From: Priapulus caudatus
Taxonomy: Eukaryota; Priapulida; Priapulimorpha; Priapulimorphida; Priapulidae
DNA length: 48,481 nucleotides
Reading direction: 5' to 3'
NCBI RefSeq assembly: GCF_000485595.1
Contig: NW_014577228.1
Location: 251,252 to 299,732, forward strand
A program made the translations under genes and the position numbers. Every line of letters starts with the position of its first letter. Position 1 is the stretch's first letter. A model generated the notes under the pieces. It was not told the origin of the DNA. It ran no database searches and was given only the letters and a program-made list of their open reading frames with translations. Below, in pieces: positions 12,001-22,544 of this stretch.

Positions 12001-13035
12001 AAGGCGCTCTCCCAATTATGAACACAGCTCTACTGATAACAATTAATTACAGAAATCAATGCTGAGATACCCCATAACCATATTAAATTCATAATCATCA
12101 CAAAATATAACTCTTCTAGTGAGATATTGCGCATGCACTAGCACACAAACGTAGCCAGATTATGCACTGGCTTGTATATGCAGCGGGTGCCTCACATGCA
12201 AGGTCTTCGTCCTATTTATTAACTAAGGACTACTGATGAAATGTTATCTTATAAATCTATGCTAGAATACCTCCTCTCTATTTTGAATGCATAATTTTTG
12301 CAAAATATTAATATTCTCGGGAGATATTGCGCATGCGCGAGCACCGTTTCAGGCGTGCAGTACGGGCTGAAGGCAACTGCATAATATAGTCTGCTGAGAG
12401 AGGGAGTGAATGTTGGGAGACTGGGGAAAGGCATCCGGGAAGATAGCTGGGGCGGGAGAAAAAGAAGGAGGCCGAGTGAAAGACAATGGAGGCAAGGGGA
12501 CGGGCGGGAGCGGACGAAGTAGGGATTTTGCACCCTGCAGGCTAGGGCGCTCTCCCAATTATGAACACAGGTCTACTGATAACAATTAATTACAGAAATC
12601 GATGCTGCATGAGATACCCAATAACCAATTTAAATTCATAATCATCACAAATTATAACTCTTGTGGGGAGATATTGCGCATGCGCTAACACTCTAACGTA
12701 GCCAGATTATGCACTGGCTTGTATATGCAACTGGTACCTTACATGCAAAATCTTCGTCCTATTTCTTAACTGAGGTTTACTGACGAAATTTTATCATATA
12801 AATCTATGCTAGAATACCTCCCCTCTATTTTAAATGCACAAATTTCGCAAAATATTAATATTCTCGGAAGATATTGCGCGTGCGCGAGCACCGTTTCAGG
12901 CTTACAGTACGGACTGAAGGCAACTGCATAATATAGCTTGCTGAGAGAGGGAGTGAGTGTTGGGAGACTGGGGAATGGCAGCAGCGAAGATAGCTGGGGC
13001 GGGAGAAAAAGAAGGAGGCTGAGCGAAAGACAATG
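9055..13035. repeat. Tandem satellite array, unit about 543 bp
   Basis: The string GATATTGCGC in one half-unit recurs at 9612, 10152, 10694, 11238, 11780, 12323 and 12870, giving spacings of 540-547 bp. Each unit has two related halves. Both contain TCTACTGAT, then an AT-rich block, then a GCAAAATAT/CACAAAATAT string, then GAGATATTGCGCATGCGC. One half then runs into a purine-rich segment (GGAAAGGCAGCAGG, AGCTGGGGCGGGA) and the other into CACACTAACGTAGCCAGATTATG. The array begins with a truncated copy and stops abruptly inside the purine-rich segment at 13035, next to a TG microsatellite. Minus-strand frames of 70-113 codons occur in many units but end at different points. Confidence 0.95.
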
Positions 13036-13132
13036 TCATGGCGAGAGAAAGTATTATTACGTACTAATGATCGTTTGAAATGGAATCAAGAAGGGTACCG
13101 ATATATTGCGCTAGCGTGTGTGCGTGAACGCG

Positions 13133-13255
<123 letters not shown>

Positions 13256-13921
13256 CACTGTGTGTATGTGAGCGCAGGTGTGTTCGTCTGAGTAAGCGCG
13301 CATGTGTATGTGCGTGTGTGGAAGGGAGCGTTATTAAGAGCACCAACAGACACATACACACACAAACACACGCACACACGCACACACATTTTGACAACGT
13401 AACAGACAAGGACGGAGTGTAAATACTACGCCTTGTAATAATTAAAACATTTGTCATGAAAAATTAAGTAAGCTGTATGAGTTCATTTATCTACTGAAGT
13501 ATGTCCTTAGTTACTGAGCAATGCATGTTGCAGGGAAAAGGTACCAAATAATTTGAATTTTAGACGACAGATTTTTCTCGACTATATAATATATATATAT
13601 ACATGCACTTTCTATTTAAGAAACGCTAAAACTTGGAAGTTCATATCTTGTCTTTAAATGTACACTGGTTGTCCCTGAAGCCAGGATTTGCGTTCAAATT
13701 TCTCAAAATTTTGTTGGGAGCATGAGCCCAACCCCCCCTATAGCCTCTTCACGGCTGACGCCACTCACATGTTTGTCAGTCGTGCCTGCACATCGTTGAG
13801 GTGCTAGCTACGCCCTTGGCGGGGCATGATGCAAATGATCCTGATGTGTTTGTCGAAAGGTAGACGGCCGTCAATATCCACACTAAACTAAACCTGAGAA
13901 CAATATATATATATATACATA

Positions 13922-14020
13922 TATATCAAGAGTGCATAATAGAGATGTATAATCTCTATAATCTCTCTCTCTATATATATATATCTATTATAATGCTCTC
14001 TATTATGCACTCTTGATATA
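13922..14020. mobile_element. Hairpin element with 24-bp perfect arms
   Basis: The left arm at 13922-13945 is the exact reverse complement of 13997-14020. It contains CAAGAGTGCATAATAG, related to the CAGGAGTAGATAATAG ends of neighbouring elements. The interior is a smaller CT/AT-rich stem. Flanks are TA microsatellite, so a target duplication cannot be judged. Confidence 0.7.
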
Positions 14021-14102
14021 TATATATACATTGTATCTATATGCATATACAATATAATATATATAAATATATATATTATATATACATAATATACATACAC
14101 AT

Positions 14103-14162
14103 CAGGAGTAGATAATAGGGAATCCCCTATTATCCCCTATAATTCCCTATTATCTACTCCTG
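14103..14162. mobile_element. 60-bp hairpin element, CAGGAGTAGATAATAGGG ends
   Basis: Arms 14101-14123 and 14142-14164 are perfectly complementary around an 18-bp loop. Taking CAGGAG...CTCCTG as the ends, the flanking octamers are ATACACAT and ATATACAT, 7 of 8 identical. That fits an 8-bp target duplication of hAT type, although the flanks are AT-rich. Confidence 0.65.
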
Positions 14163-14164
14163 AT

Positions 14165-15216
14165 ATACATATATATATATATATATGTGTGTGTTACGCG
14201 TAATAATTCCGATCTGCGCGATCGACCGATCGGCCCGGTTTTACACGGTTTGCTGGCCGGTTTATCAGCGTGAGTTGGGGTGCTAGAGTTAAGATAAGTC
14301 GGGTGCGAGTGTTAGATAAGATTGCGCAGGTCCGGTTTTACAGGATTCGTAAGCGTACATTTTGAGCCCTTCGGATAAGCTGTAGGAATGCGTTGCGCAA
14401 TCTCGAGATTGCCGCACAGTCTGCCGATCGCGCGCTCGGTAGATGCGCAGATTGGAAGATTGCATGCAACATGTATATATATATATATATATATATAAAT
14501 TGTTCTCAGTACTAAACAAGGCATTTTCTGCTGATCACACGGGCGCTAATTGTAATGTTTTAATATCACCGTAAAGTGTCACGTATGGAGACGACGTGTC
14601 ACTGTCAATCGTACATAAATAAACGAAAACAGAATGCATTGACTACATTACACTTAGCTACACATGTAATTATTGGATCTTGAGTAAAAAATTTAAAGTT
14701 ATATCTACATTATTTTTTTCTGTTTGACTAAATCCAGTATGATAATTTTGCATGTAAAAAATCATTCTACTTGGTCGTTTAGTGAGGCAAAGCCTACTTA
14801 AGAACGTAAATGTTTCTTTCTGAAATTACGTATCTACTGCCAAACATAATTTAGAATTAGAATAAGAATTATGTGTAAAAATCACATTAATTATCAGAAT
14901 TTACCACTGTTCTACGTTTTGCAATTACCGATCCTTTCGCTGGGCGGCGCCACCATGCAATTGCATTACACTTGGATTAGTGGGCGCTCTCACCTCAAAA
15001 AGTAGATGTCAACATTAACGGTAAATTATATTATATCGGCTTTATTTTATTTGTCCCTTAGCATGACAACACGTGAATTATACTCAGTGATCTTGTCCAT
15101 GTGCTAGGCTTATAATATATCGGTGTATTGTTTTCCGTCTCTACGCGTTATACAATTACAAGTTCAAGTTTGCAACGCCAACTTGGGCTCATACATATAT
15201 TATAGCACTAAGCATA
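14165..15216. other. Intergenic; no gene seen
   Basis: Includes a 16-bp perfect palindrome GCAATCTCGAGATTGC (about 14395-14411) and a TA microsatellite at 14472-14497. No coding signal was found. Confidence 0.5.
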
Positions 15217-15547
15217 GGGTCTATGTCCCCCAGGGTACTGCCGGAACGTACCCTCGTACCCTGGTAACTATTTGATATGGTTAGGGTTAGGGGTAGGGAG
15301 TAGGCGTAGGCGACTCCCTAGACTCGTTAACGGAGTAGGCGAGGTACGGTCCGGCATATTACTTATTAGATATATCATATGGTTCCGATATATCGAACCG
15401 TACCCAGGGTACCCTCCGATATTGTCCGCAAATGCAGACGTTATAACTCCGCTTTGCTAATCTGAGGGTGCGGGTTTATCTGGTGCCATTAGTGGGGTCT
15501 GCGTCGGCTCGGACTACCTCCGATAGTACCCTGGGGGACATGGACCC
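15217..15547. mobile_element. 331-bp terminal-inverted-repeat element with telomere-like core
   Basis: The ends are complementary with one mismatch: GGGTCTATGTCCCCCAGGGT at 15217 and the reverse complement of the sequence ending GGGGGACATGGACCC at 15547. Inside, at 15279-15298, is GGTTAGGGTTAGGGGTAGGG, close to two telomere units. No reading frame longer than about 60 codons and no clear target duplication. It looks like a non-autonomous DNA transposon. Confidence 0.7.
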
Positions 15548-15564
15548 TCTCAGCCCAACTTGGT

Positions 15565-16494
15565 CACAGCCTCTTGGAACGTTTCAATAAAAAACATGGT
15601 AAATAAACACGAAATGTATTTACTACCAAAATCTTAATGTATCTCTACTCTCTTTTGCCTATTATTGCCGATGACTTTCTGTAAATGCCGTTCAAATGCT
15701 CCTCTGCAACACACAAATTCACAAATACACCGCACGCACAGTTTATTACCGGTTGGCCCGCTTCCATTTCGCCTAGCCTACAACAAAATTCCAATTTCGC
15801 CTACAGCAAAATTTCCAGTTGGCCTACACCCATTTCGCCTATTCCCAATTCGTCTACGCTCAAAATCTACCCAATTCCCATTTCGTCTACGATCGGTTTG
15901 TTCACTAAATAATCATTTATAAATAATAAAATATGGTTTTGATTGGCATAGATAGACTACAGGAACCAGAAGAAAATGTAGGTACATATAATGAGAACAC
16001 AACTTGACAAAAATATTATCTATATTAATTATTAAATTATAAAATATTAAATTATTTATAAATAATATTAATACAATAATAAATAAATCTAACTAGTGGT
16101 AGATGAAATGACACTATTATTTTACTTATTCTGAGAGTAGACGAAATGGGAGTAGGCAAAATGGGAATATTGCCGATTCTGAGAATGGACGAAATGGGAG
16201 TAGGCGAAATGGGAGTAGGCCAACTGGGATGTTACCGCACGCACGCCGCTGTGCACAAACAACAAGAATAAAGAGTTTATTTGTGTTTATTCTCTTTATT
16301 CTTGTTGTTTGTGCACTGCGGCATGCGTGCAGAGTACTGCATGATGTGTTGCATAGTAGCATTTGAACGGCATTTACAGGAAGTTATCAGCAACAACAGG
16401 CGAAAGAGAGTAGAGAAACATTAAGGCTTTGGTAGTAAATACATTGCGTGTTTATTTATCATATTGTTTTATTGAAACGTTTCAAGTGCCTGTG
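15565..16494. mobile_element. Foldback element of about 930 bp with arms near 180 bp
   Basis: The left arm (15565 to about 15740) is the imperfect reverse complement of the right arm (about 16310-16494): TTGAAACGTTTCAATA near the ends, then TTTACTACCAAA, CTCTACTCTCTTT and AAATGCCGTTCAAATGCT. The interior has a repeated motif AGGCGAAATGGGAGTAGGC on the right and its complement on the left, plus an internal stem at about 16252-16319. The element ends about 240 bp before the ACAD10-like start codon. A relative lies at 44854-45571. Confidence 0.8.
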
Positions 16495-16731
16495 GGTCCA
16501 ATCCTAGTTCCCACTCTCTAGTTTAGCACCCAGGACTTACCAGGATATACCAGGGCTTCGAAACTAGGATTATGCCAAACCAAGGAACCTGGTAGTCAAA
16601 TCCTGTTTCAAACAATTAGGGGAAGGCTACTGTTGTGTGTCTCCTTTAGCCCTAGTACTATATATAGACACTTTAAAAAAGGCCAAAAGGATGACTAATC
16701 ATGTTCTTCGGAACATTTTATTTTAGGTAGC

Positions 16732-19700
16732 ATGTTATCTGCCCTCAGACATCGTGTCCTTATGCGGCCTGCTCCGCACTGTAGGCCCAGGTTTGGATTG
16801 CTTAGTGATACCACACAGCTCATAAATCACCGTCCTGCTGTGGCCGCAATGGTGAATGTTAGGCATCGCAGCAGCACGTCACCACACCAATGTCGAGCTG
16901 TCATATTTGACCTTGGAGGAGTGGTGTTCCCTCAACCACAGAGATTTTTCAATGGCAGGTTTAAGTTTGTGTGATGTGATTGAATTTTGTAAGCGATTAT
17001 CAGGGATTTATTCTCAGATTAGTAGATAAATTTCTGTTATCATTAATGGGGTTTTCATGCATCAGTTCCTGTGTACAATTAAGTAATTTAATTCAGGTTT
17101 TAATTAGAACATTTCTGTTATGATCTTATGATTTCCACTGACTTCCCGCATTGCTGTTTTTATTTGCAGAATTTGAGACCGCACAAGGCCTTCCAATAGG
17201 TTTCATGGAGAGTGTCATCTCAGAGAGAGGGCGGGCGGGATCATTTCGATGTCTAGAGAGGGGAGAGATTGATCTTCCAAAGTTTATACCATTATTTGAC
17301 AAGGAATGCTCAGAAAAGGCATGTGAAATTACGACCAACCATATGGGTTATTAAAATTTAATTTACAGTTTCTAACAAGTTACGTTGAAATTGTAGTGGT
17401 AATACGGATATGCCTTTCACACATAATAAACTGTTCGTACTAAGTCAAGAATTATTAATCAAGATGAGGATAAAGAATTAGGAGTTAACAAAATGCTGCT
17501 TGTATGAGTGGTTGTGAGTTCACGTTATTTTGGTCGTTACGTTAGCGTGTTCATAAAATTCAGCTATTCAACACTAGAACTATTTGAATTTTGTACAATT
17601 GATTTTACTGTGGCTTACCAGTATATCATTCTGCAAAAGCCCAGTAACCGGTTAGAAATTACTCTGTTAGTAATACTGTGGCATGATTCTATACGCAGGT
17701 TGGCAGGTCGGTGGACCTTGGTAGAGTGATGCAGATCCTGACTAACACCAAGTCAAAGCACACTCCATACCCACAGATTATAGATGCAATTCAATGCATT
17801 CGTGCTGAGGGGCTCAAAACTGCACTTCTAACCAATAACTGGTTCATTCGTGGAAAGGAGTCGTTCTGTCCAGTCGACATGAGTCTTTTCGATGTGGTAC
17901 GTATTATCAGAAGTAGATAATACTAATAGGGAAGGAGTGTGACTTCAATAAACAAGGAAAATTCGTCATTTACTAGCCTTAGAATACCTACGATTTACTA
18001 CGCGTAACTCAACCACCTTGAGCTCAAATCGTACACAGTACATTCGCCTAGCATCGTGCGAAATTGTTTCCTTGTATACACCCGCAATCCGGAGATACAG
18101 ACTAAAACGTACGACACGATTCTCCATTCTGTTCAGTGTTGCCAGCAAACCGAATCCATAACCCACCTAACTTGAAACAATAGGCAGCTACTAACGACTC
18201 TTGCGGACTCTTGTGCCCACGGCAATGCGGTGTGGCTCGCTGGGAGATTGGAGCTGGAGCTGCTGCTGATTGCGGTGGGCGTGCGTGCGTGGGGGGCATA
18301 CCAGCTGTAAATAGGTCAAAGATTAGCTCGCCGAGTGTTGCGTTGATGTCCAATCTCCCAGCGAGCCACACCGCATCACTGAGGGCACAAGAGTGCGCAA
18401 GAGTCGTTAGTAGCTGCCTATTGTTTCAAGTTAGGCGGGTTATGGATTCGGTTTGCTGACAACAGAATAGAGATTCATGTCGTGCGTTTTAGTCTGTATC
18501 TCCGGATTGCTGGTGTATACGAGGAAATGATTTCGCACGATGCTAGGCGAATGTACTGTGTACGATTTGAGCTCGAGTTGGTTGAGTTACGCGTAGTAAA
18601 TCGTAGGTATTCTAAGGCTAGTAAATGACGAATTTCCCTTGTTTATTGAAGTCACACTCCTTTCCTATTATCTACTTCTGGTATTATGTAGCATCATAAG
18701 CATACCAGGGGTGTGTTCTTTGCACAGCATAAACGCATTATACTAGTAAGTGTATGTATGCTTCTCTCTATGATATATGGTAACTTTGTACTCTATCAAA
18801 TCATCTAGTCAATTTATTCCTATTCATTTACATTAATGCACACACTTAATAATTAATGCACTTAATAATTAAACTTGATGCCTTGTCAGTTTGTCAAAAT
18901 CTTAGACTTGTGCACCGTGCACGTGTTCATGAAATGAGAGTACGTCATGATTTGGCAACATATTCACTGTCTAGTCAGTATATATGGCTTGTGAATTGTG
19001 ATTCTATTTCTGTAAAATGGTGCGACATCATGTCAACGCGTAAGCGAAGTTGACATTGACATGTTCTGTATATGCAGCTAGATGATTCGTTATAATTATG
19101 TATTTGAATCAATCGTATTACGCATTTCGTATTGCGATGGTCTTAGTATTGTAATGTACCATATCGTGGTACGTGTCAATACATACTGTATCATGGCCCA
19201 TATATTATTATACTAATCGCATCATGGACTAGGTGAAAATCTTGCAGCCCTACTTCTGCTCATATTACAAGAACAGTGCATTTTGGGTTACATAAACCTT
19301 GTTAAAAGTACATCAATGCAAACTTATATAGACTAATATTATTTTCTTGTGATATTAATATTTATAATTATATATTAGTATCTATAATAATAATAATAAT
19401 ATAACTACCTTCATTTCCTTACTTTTAAAATATCTAATATATCTTGTAAGCAATCCGGAGGGTGAGACTCGGAGGTTCATCATAATACCAAAACCCCAGG
19501 ACTGTTCATACCGTGGTCACGTCTGTGAGCTGTGAGGCGGTGACGGATCCGTCGTTACTAGACTGCGACGTGAACACGCTTGTGCGAGACTGCGAAGACA
19601 CGCTGCGCGAAACCACCCCCGCCAACGCCTTTCTGTCCACGCAGCATTTCTCGCCGCACGCGAAAACCTCGGCGACGCCCGAGCGGAAGTCCTCGCTCGT

Positions 19701-21908
19701 CACGCTGTACGCGTAGAAGTTTGCGACGAAGTTTACCGGCTCGAGGATGTTCGTGATCAGGAAGAAAGTACGGTACGCGCTCGACCGCTGCGTGCGCCGC
19801 GACAGCACCGGCCGCAGCACATTACGCGCCGTCGCAGGGAGAACGCACAAGACAAAGATGGCGGTGATGGACGCGAGAAGCACGACTGGACGAAGCTGGG
19901 TGTTGTCACCGCGCGGTTGGCTAACCGAGAGCTGGCGTCGCACGGTGCGGCCACGACGGTGCGAGCGAACAATCAGCGGGTTGAGGATGAGAACGCAGGC
20001 GAGCGGGAGCGCGTGGCTCACGATCTCACGCGTCCATGTCCACGCGGTGAACAGCCAGTGCTGTGTGACGCGCTTGTTCGCGTGTGCGTCGTACTGCGTC
20101 CGATTCGTCGCCGCGTCCCATTCCACGACGATGTTCCTCTCGAACAAATACGGCACGCTCAGTGTGAGCGCGAGTGCGTACGCGGTTGCCACGACGATGC
20201 GGGCGACGCGCTTCAGATGCGCCTGCCAGAATTGTAGCGGGTGGCAGACAGCGAGGTAGCGGTCGACGGTGAGTGCGGTCGTGACGAGGGCGCTAGCGGC
20301 AGCGAAACCCATGCGCAGGAACGTGAACAAGTGAGCGTCGATGAAGGCAAAGCAGAGCGTGATGTGAGACAGCGGTGGGGCACCTATATTGTACACCTGC
20401 AAGCAGAGATGTAGCCAGGGGTAGAAATTAACTTTTGAACAAGGGAGTCCGACGGACTCCCTGCCCGCAAAAAGAGGGAGTCCGCAGCAAAATGAAGGAG
20501 TCCGTAGTCTGAAGTTCAAGATTAAAGATATTAACAATAACGCATGTGTTTATTTTGAAAATTCATGCGGTTGCACGTCTGCCCAATTTTCTTTGGACAT
20601 TTGCTGAAAAAATACGGTAATTCCACGAGGCCGCTCTCTGGAACAAACTAGTTAGTATAGCAGAATTTTCAGGGAGTCACACAGACTCCTGCATATGTCA
20701 AATCAGGGAGTCCGACAGTAAATCAGGGAATATTTGACTCCGGACTCGCGTTAATTTTGCACCCTGTGTAACGATGTGTCGACATGACAATAATCGCCGT
20801 ACATTGCTGCATGTATTGCATCGTTTCCTCGTATATCGATAATACGATATACATTGCAGAAAGCTTATTGTATAAGAAAACAGAGAGCAGTGGTTAAATG
20901 AGTGGTAATACAATGGTCTGTCATCAAGCCATACCAGTTTCTTTCAGCATACAGCATAAAAAAACAAAAAAAATTCATTTTGCTGTACAATGACAATACG
21001 AAGGTTTATACTGAGAGAAATTATGCATTGAGCGCCGCCATATTAATATCGTATACACATCGTATCGTGGCCTAAATACCAAGATACGGATCGTGTCGTA
21101 GTTGCATGGTGATGCTACCTGGAAGACGCTCCAATTGATGATGAAGCCGAGGTCAGCGACGGCTAGCCAGCGGAGGTACAGGTAGAAGACTCCCACGAGG
21201 CGTCTGCTTCTGCACAGTACGACCAGGTTGAGGGCGCCACCGATCAGACCGAGCGCGCAGAGCACGAGCGCGAGCACACGCATCGCCACCTGTGTCCCAT
21301 CGTCGTGATCGTCGGGTGGCGGAGTGGCGTGCGTGCTCGCAGGCAGACGGTCGCTGCCATACGCATCCATCGTAAGAAGTCAAACCTGTATGAAGGGGTT
21401 CACCTATATATTACCTTCATAGCGTGGCATCTGTTATATAGAGCTGGTTTCACTGTACTGTTGCTATTGAAGGGAAACACCAATAGTATTCTTTATAGAC
21501 AGGTGGCCGTCTTATAGAGGTGTTGGTTAGCACCAGTTTGGCTGTGTAATCATAGTACTAATGCGTAAACAAGCTATGAGAGTTTTGAAACGCGTGCTTC
21601 AGTTGTAACCAGATTGCAGCGGATCTTTGGAAACTGCGTCACTGCATTAGCGATGATACGTCCGGTGTGCGCGCTGTGTGTAGAGCGAGTGATGTGAAAC
21701 GGTAGTGTACAACTACTGCCTGTTGTTGGTCCACAACAAACGTCATCATTCTGTTTGGGAACTTTTGTCTGTAATGCTCCATATTCTGTGACGGCATTTC
21801 TAGTGATTACTTAGTGTTGTCGGTTTACACGTTAGCCAACAAAGGCGGTGCCAACATGGTTTAATGTTATTTGAACTGTAATACTGGCACACACACACAC
21901 GCACGCGT

Positions 21909-21962
<54 letters not shown>

Positions 21963-22544
21963 AAGCACACACACACACACACACCACACACGCGCGCGTG
22001 CGCGCACACACACGGCAGCAGACCCCTTTAACGTAATTCGACATCGGATGAATTGTTTAGTTTCAAGTTTATTAGATTGCATTGCTAATCTAATACTTAT
22101 TGTTTAGATAAAATAAACAGCCAGTTAGAAACAGGGTGTTTCCTGTCTAAATTTTTTGTCAATTTTTTGCAAATCTCACTCTGGAATCATGCAAACAATT
22201 TATAGCAAGAAGTCGGTAGATTATCAGCTATAGAATTGTAGCGAGAGACTCAATGTAGTTCTACTATAAACGTGTACTGAATGAAGGTAATCATTGGCTG
22301 TTTCAGAATATATGAGTGACATAACGTACATATGTTCAAAATAGTACTCAACCATTCTAATAATGTTTCTCGCTCGCCTCACTAGGTGATGCAGTCAGCG
22401 AAACTTGGCGTGGCAAAACCTGATCCTGCGATTTATGAGCAGACGCTTGGCAAGCTTCACTGTGCGCCAGAGGAAGCGATATTCCTGGATGACATTGGGC
22501 AGAATCTATCTCCCGCACGCAAGATGGGCATCAAAACCATCAAG
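16732..22544 (+). CDS. ACAD10: ACAD10-like exons 1-4: presequence and HAD-like domain
   Basis: Residues 1-243. Residues 1-53 carry nine arginines and no acid before Asp26, fitting a mitochondrial presequence. HAD motif I is VIFDLGG: nucleophile-position Asp60 is present, but the usual second Asp (DxD) is Gly62. Motif II is LLTNN (Thr169), motif III KPDP (Lys201) and motif [10 protein letters not shown] (Asp225/Asp226). Loss of the second motif I Asp, as in other ACAD10 proteins, argues against normal HAD phosphatase chemistry. The frame between exons 1 and 2 requires AATG|GCAGGT as donor, and between exons 2 and 3 AAAAG|GCATGT. Intron 3 (17897-22385) contains a foldback element and a whole antisense GPCR gene. 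Confidence 0.88.

Noticed and set aside
9064-12558. Minus-strand frames of 70-113 codons repeated in many satellite units, with a hydrophobic LSLLLFLPPQLS stretch
   Set aside because: They reflect the pyrimidine-rich segment of each unit. Ends and stops differ between units, and no start context or splice pattern is conserved.
9055-13035. CRISPR-like array
   Set aside because: Whole 543-bp units are tandemly repeated with no short repeat and unique spacer pattern, and the genome is clearly animal.
20397-20537. Upstream extension of GPCR exon 2 to a Met at 20537
   Set aside because: The extra residues are encoded by the inserted CAGGG element and the intron. A good acceptor at 20397-20398 and a matching phase 0 exon 1 with TM1-TM2 show the true structure.
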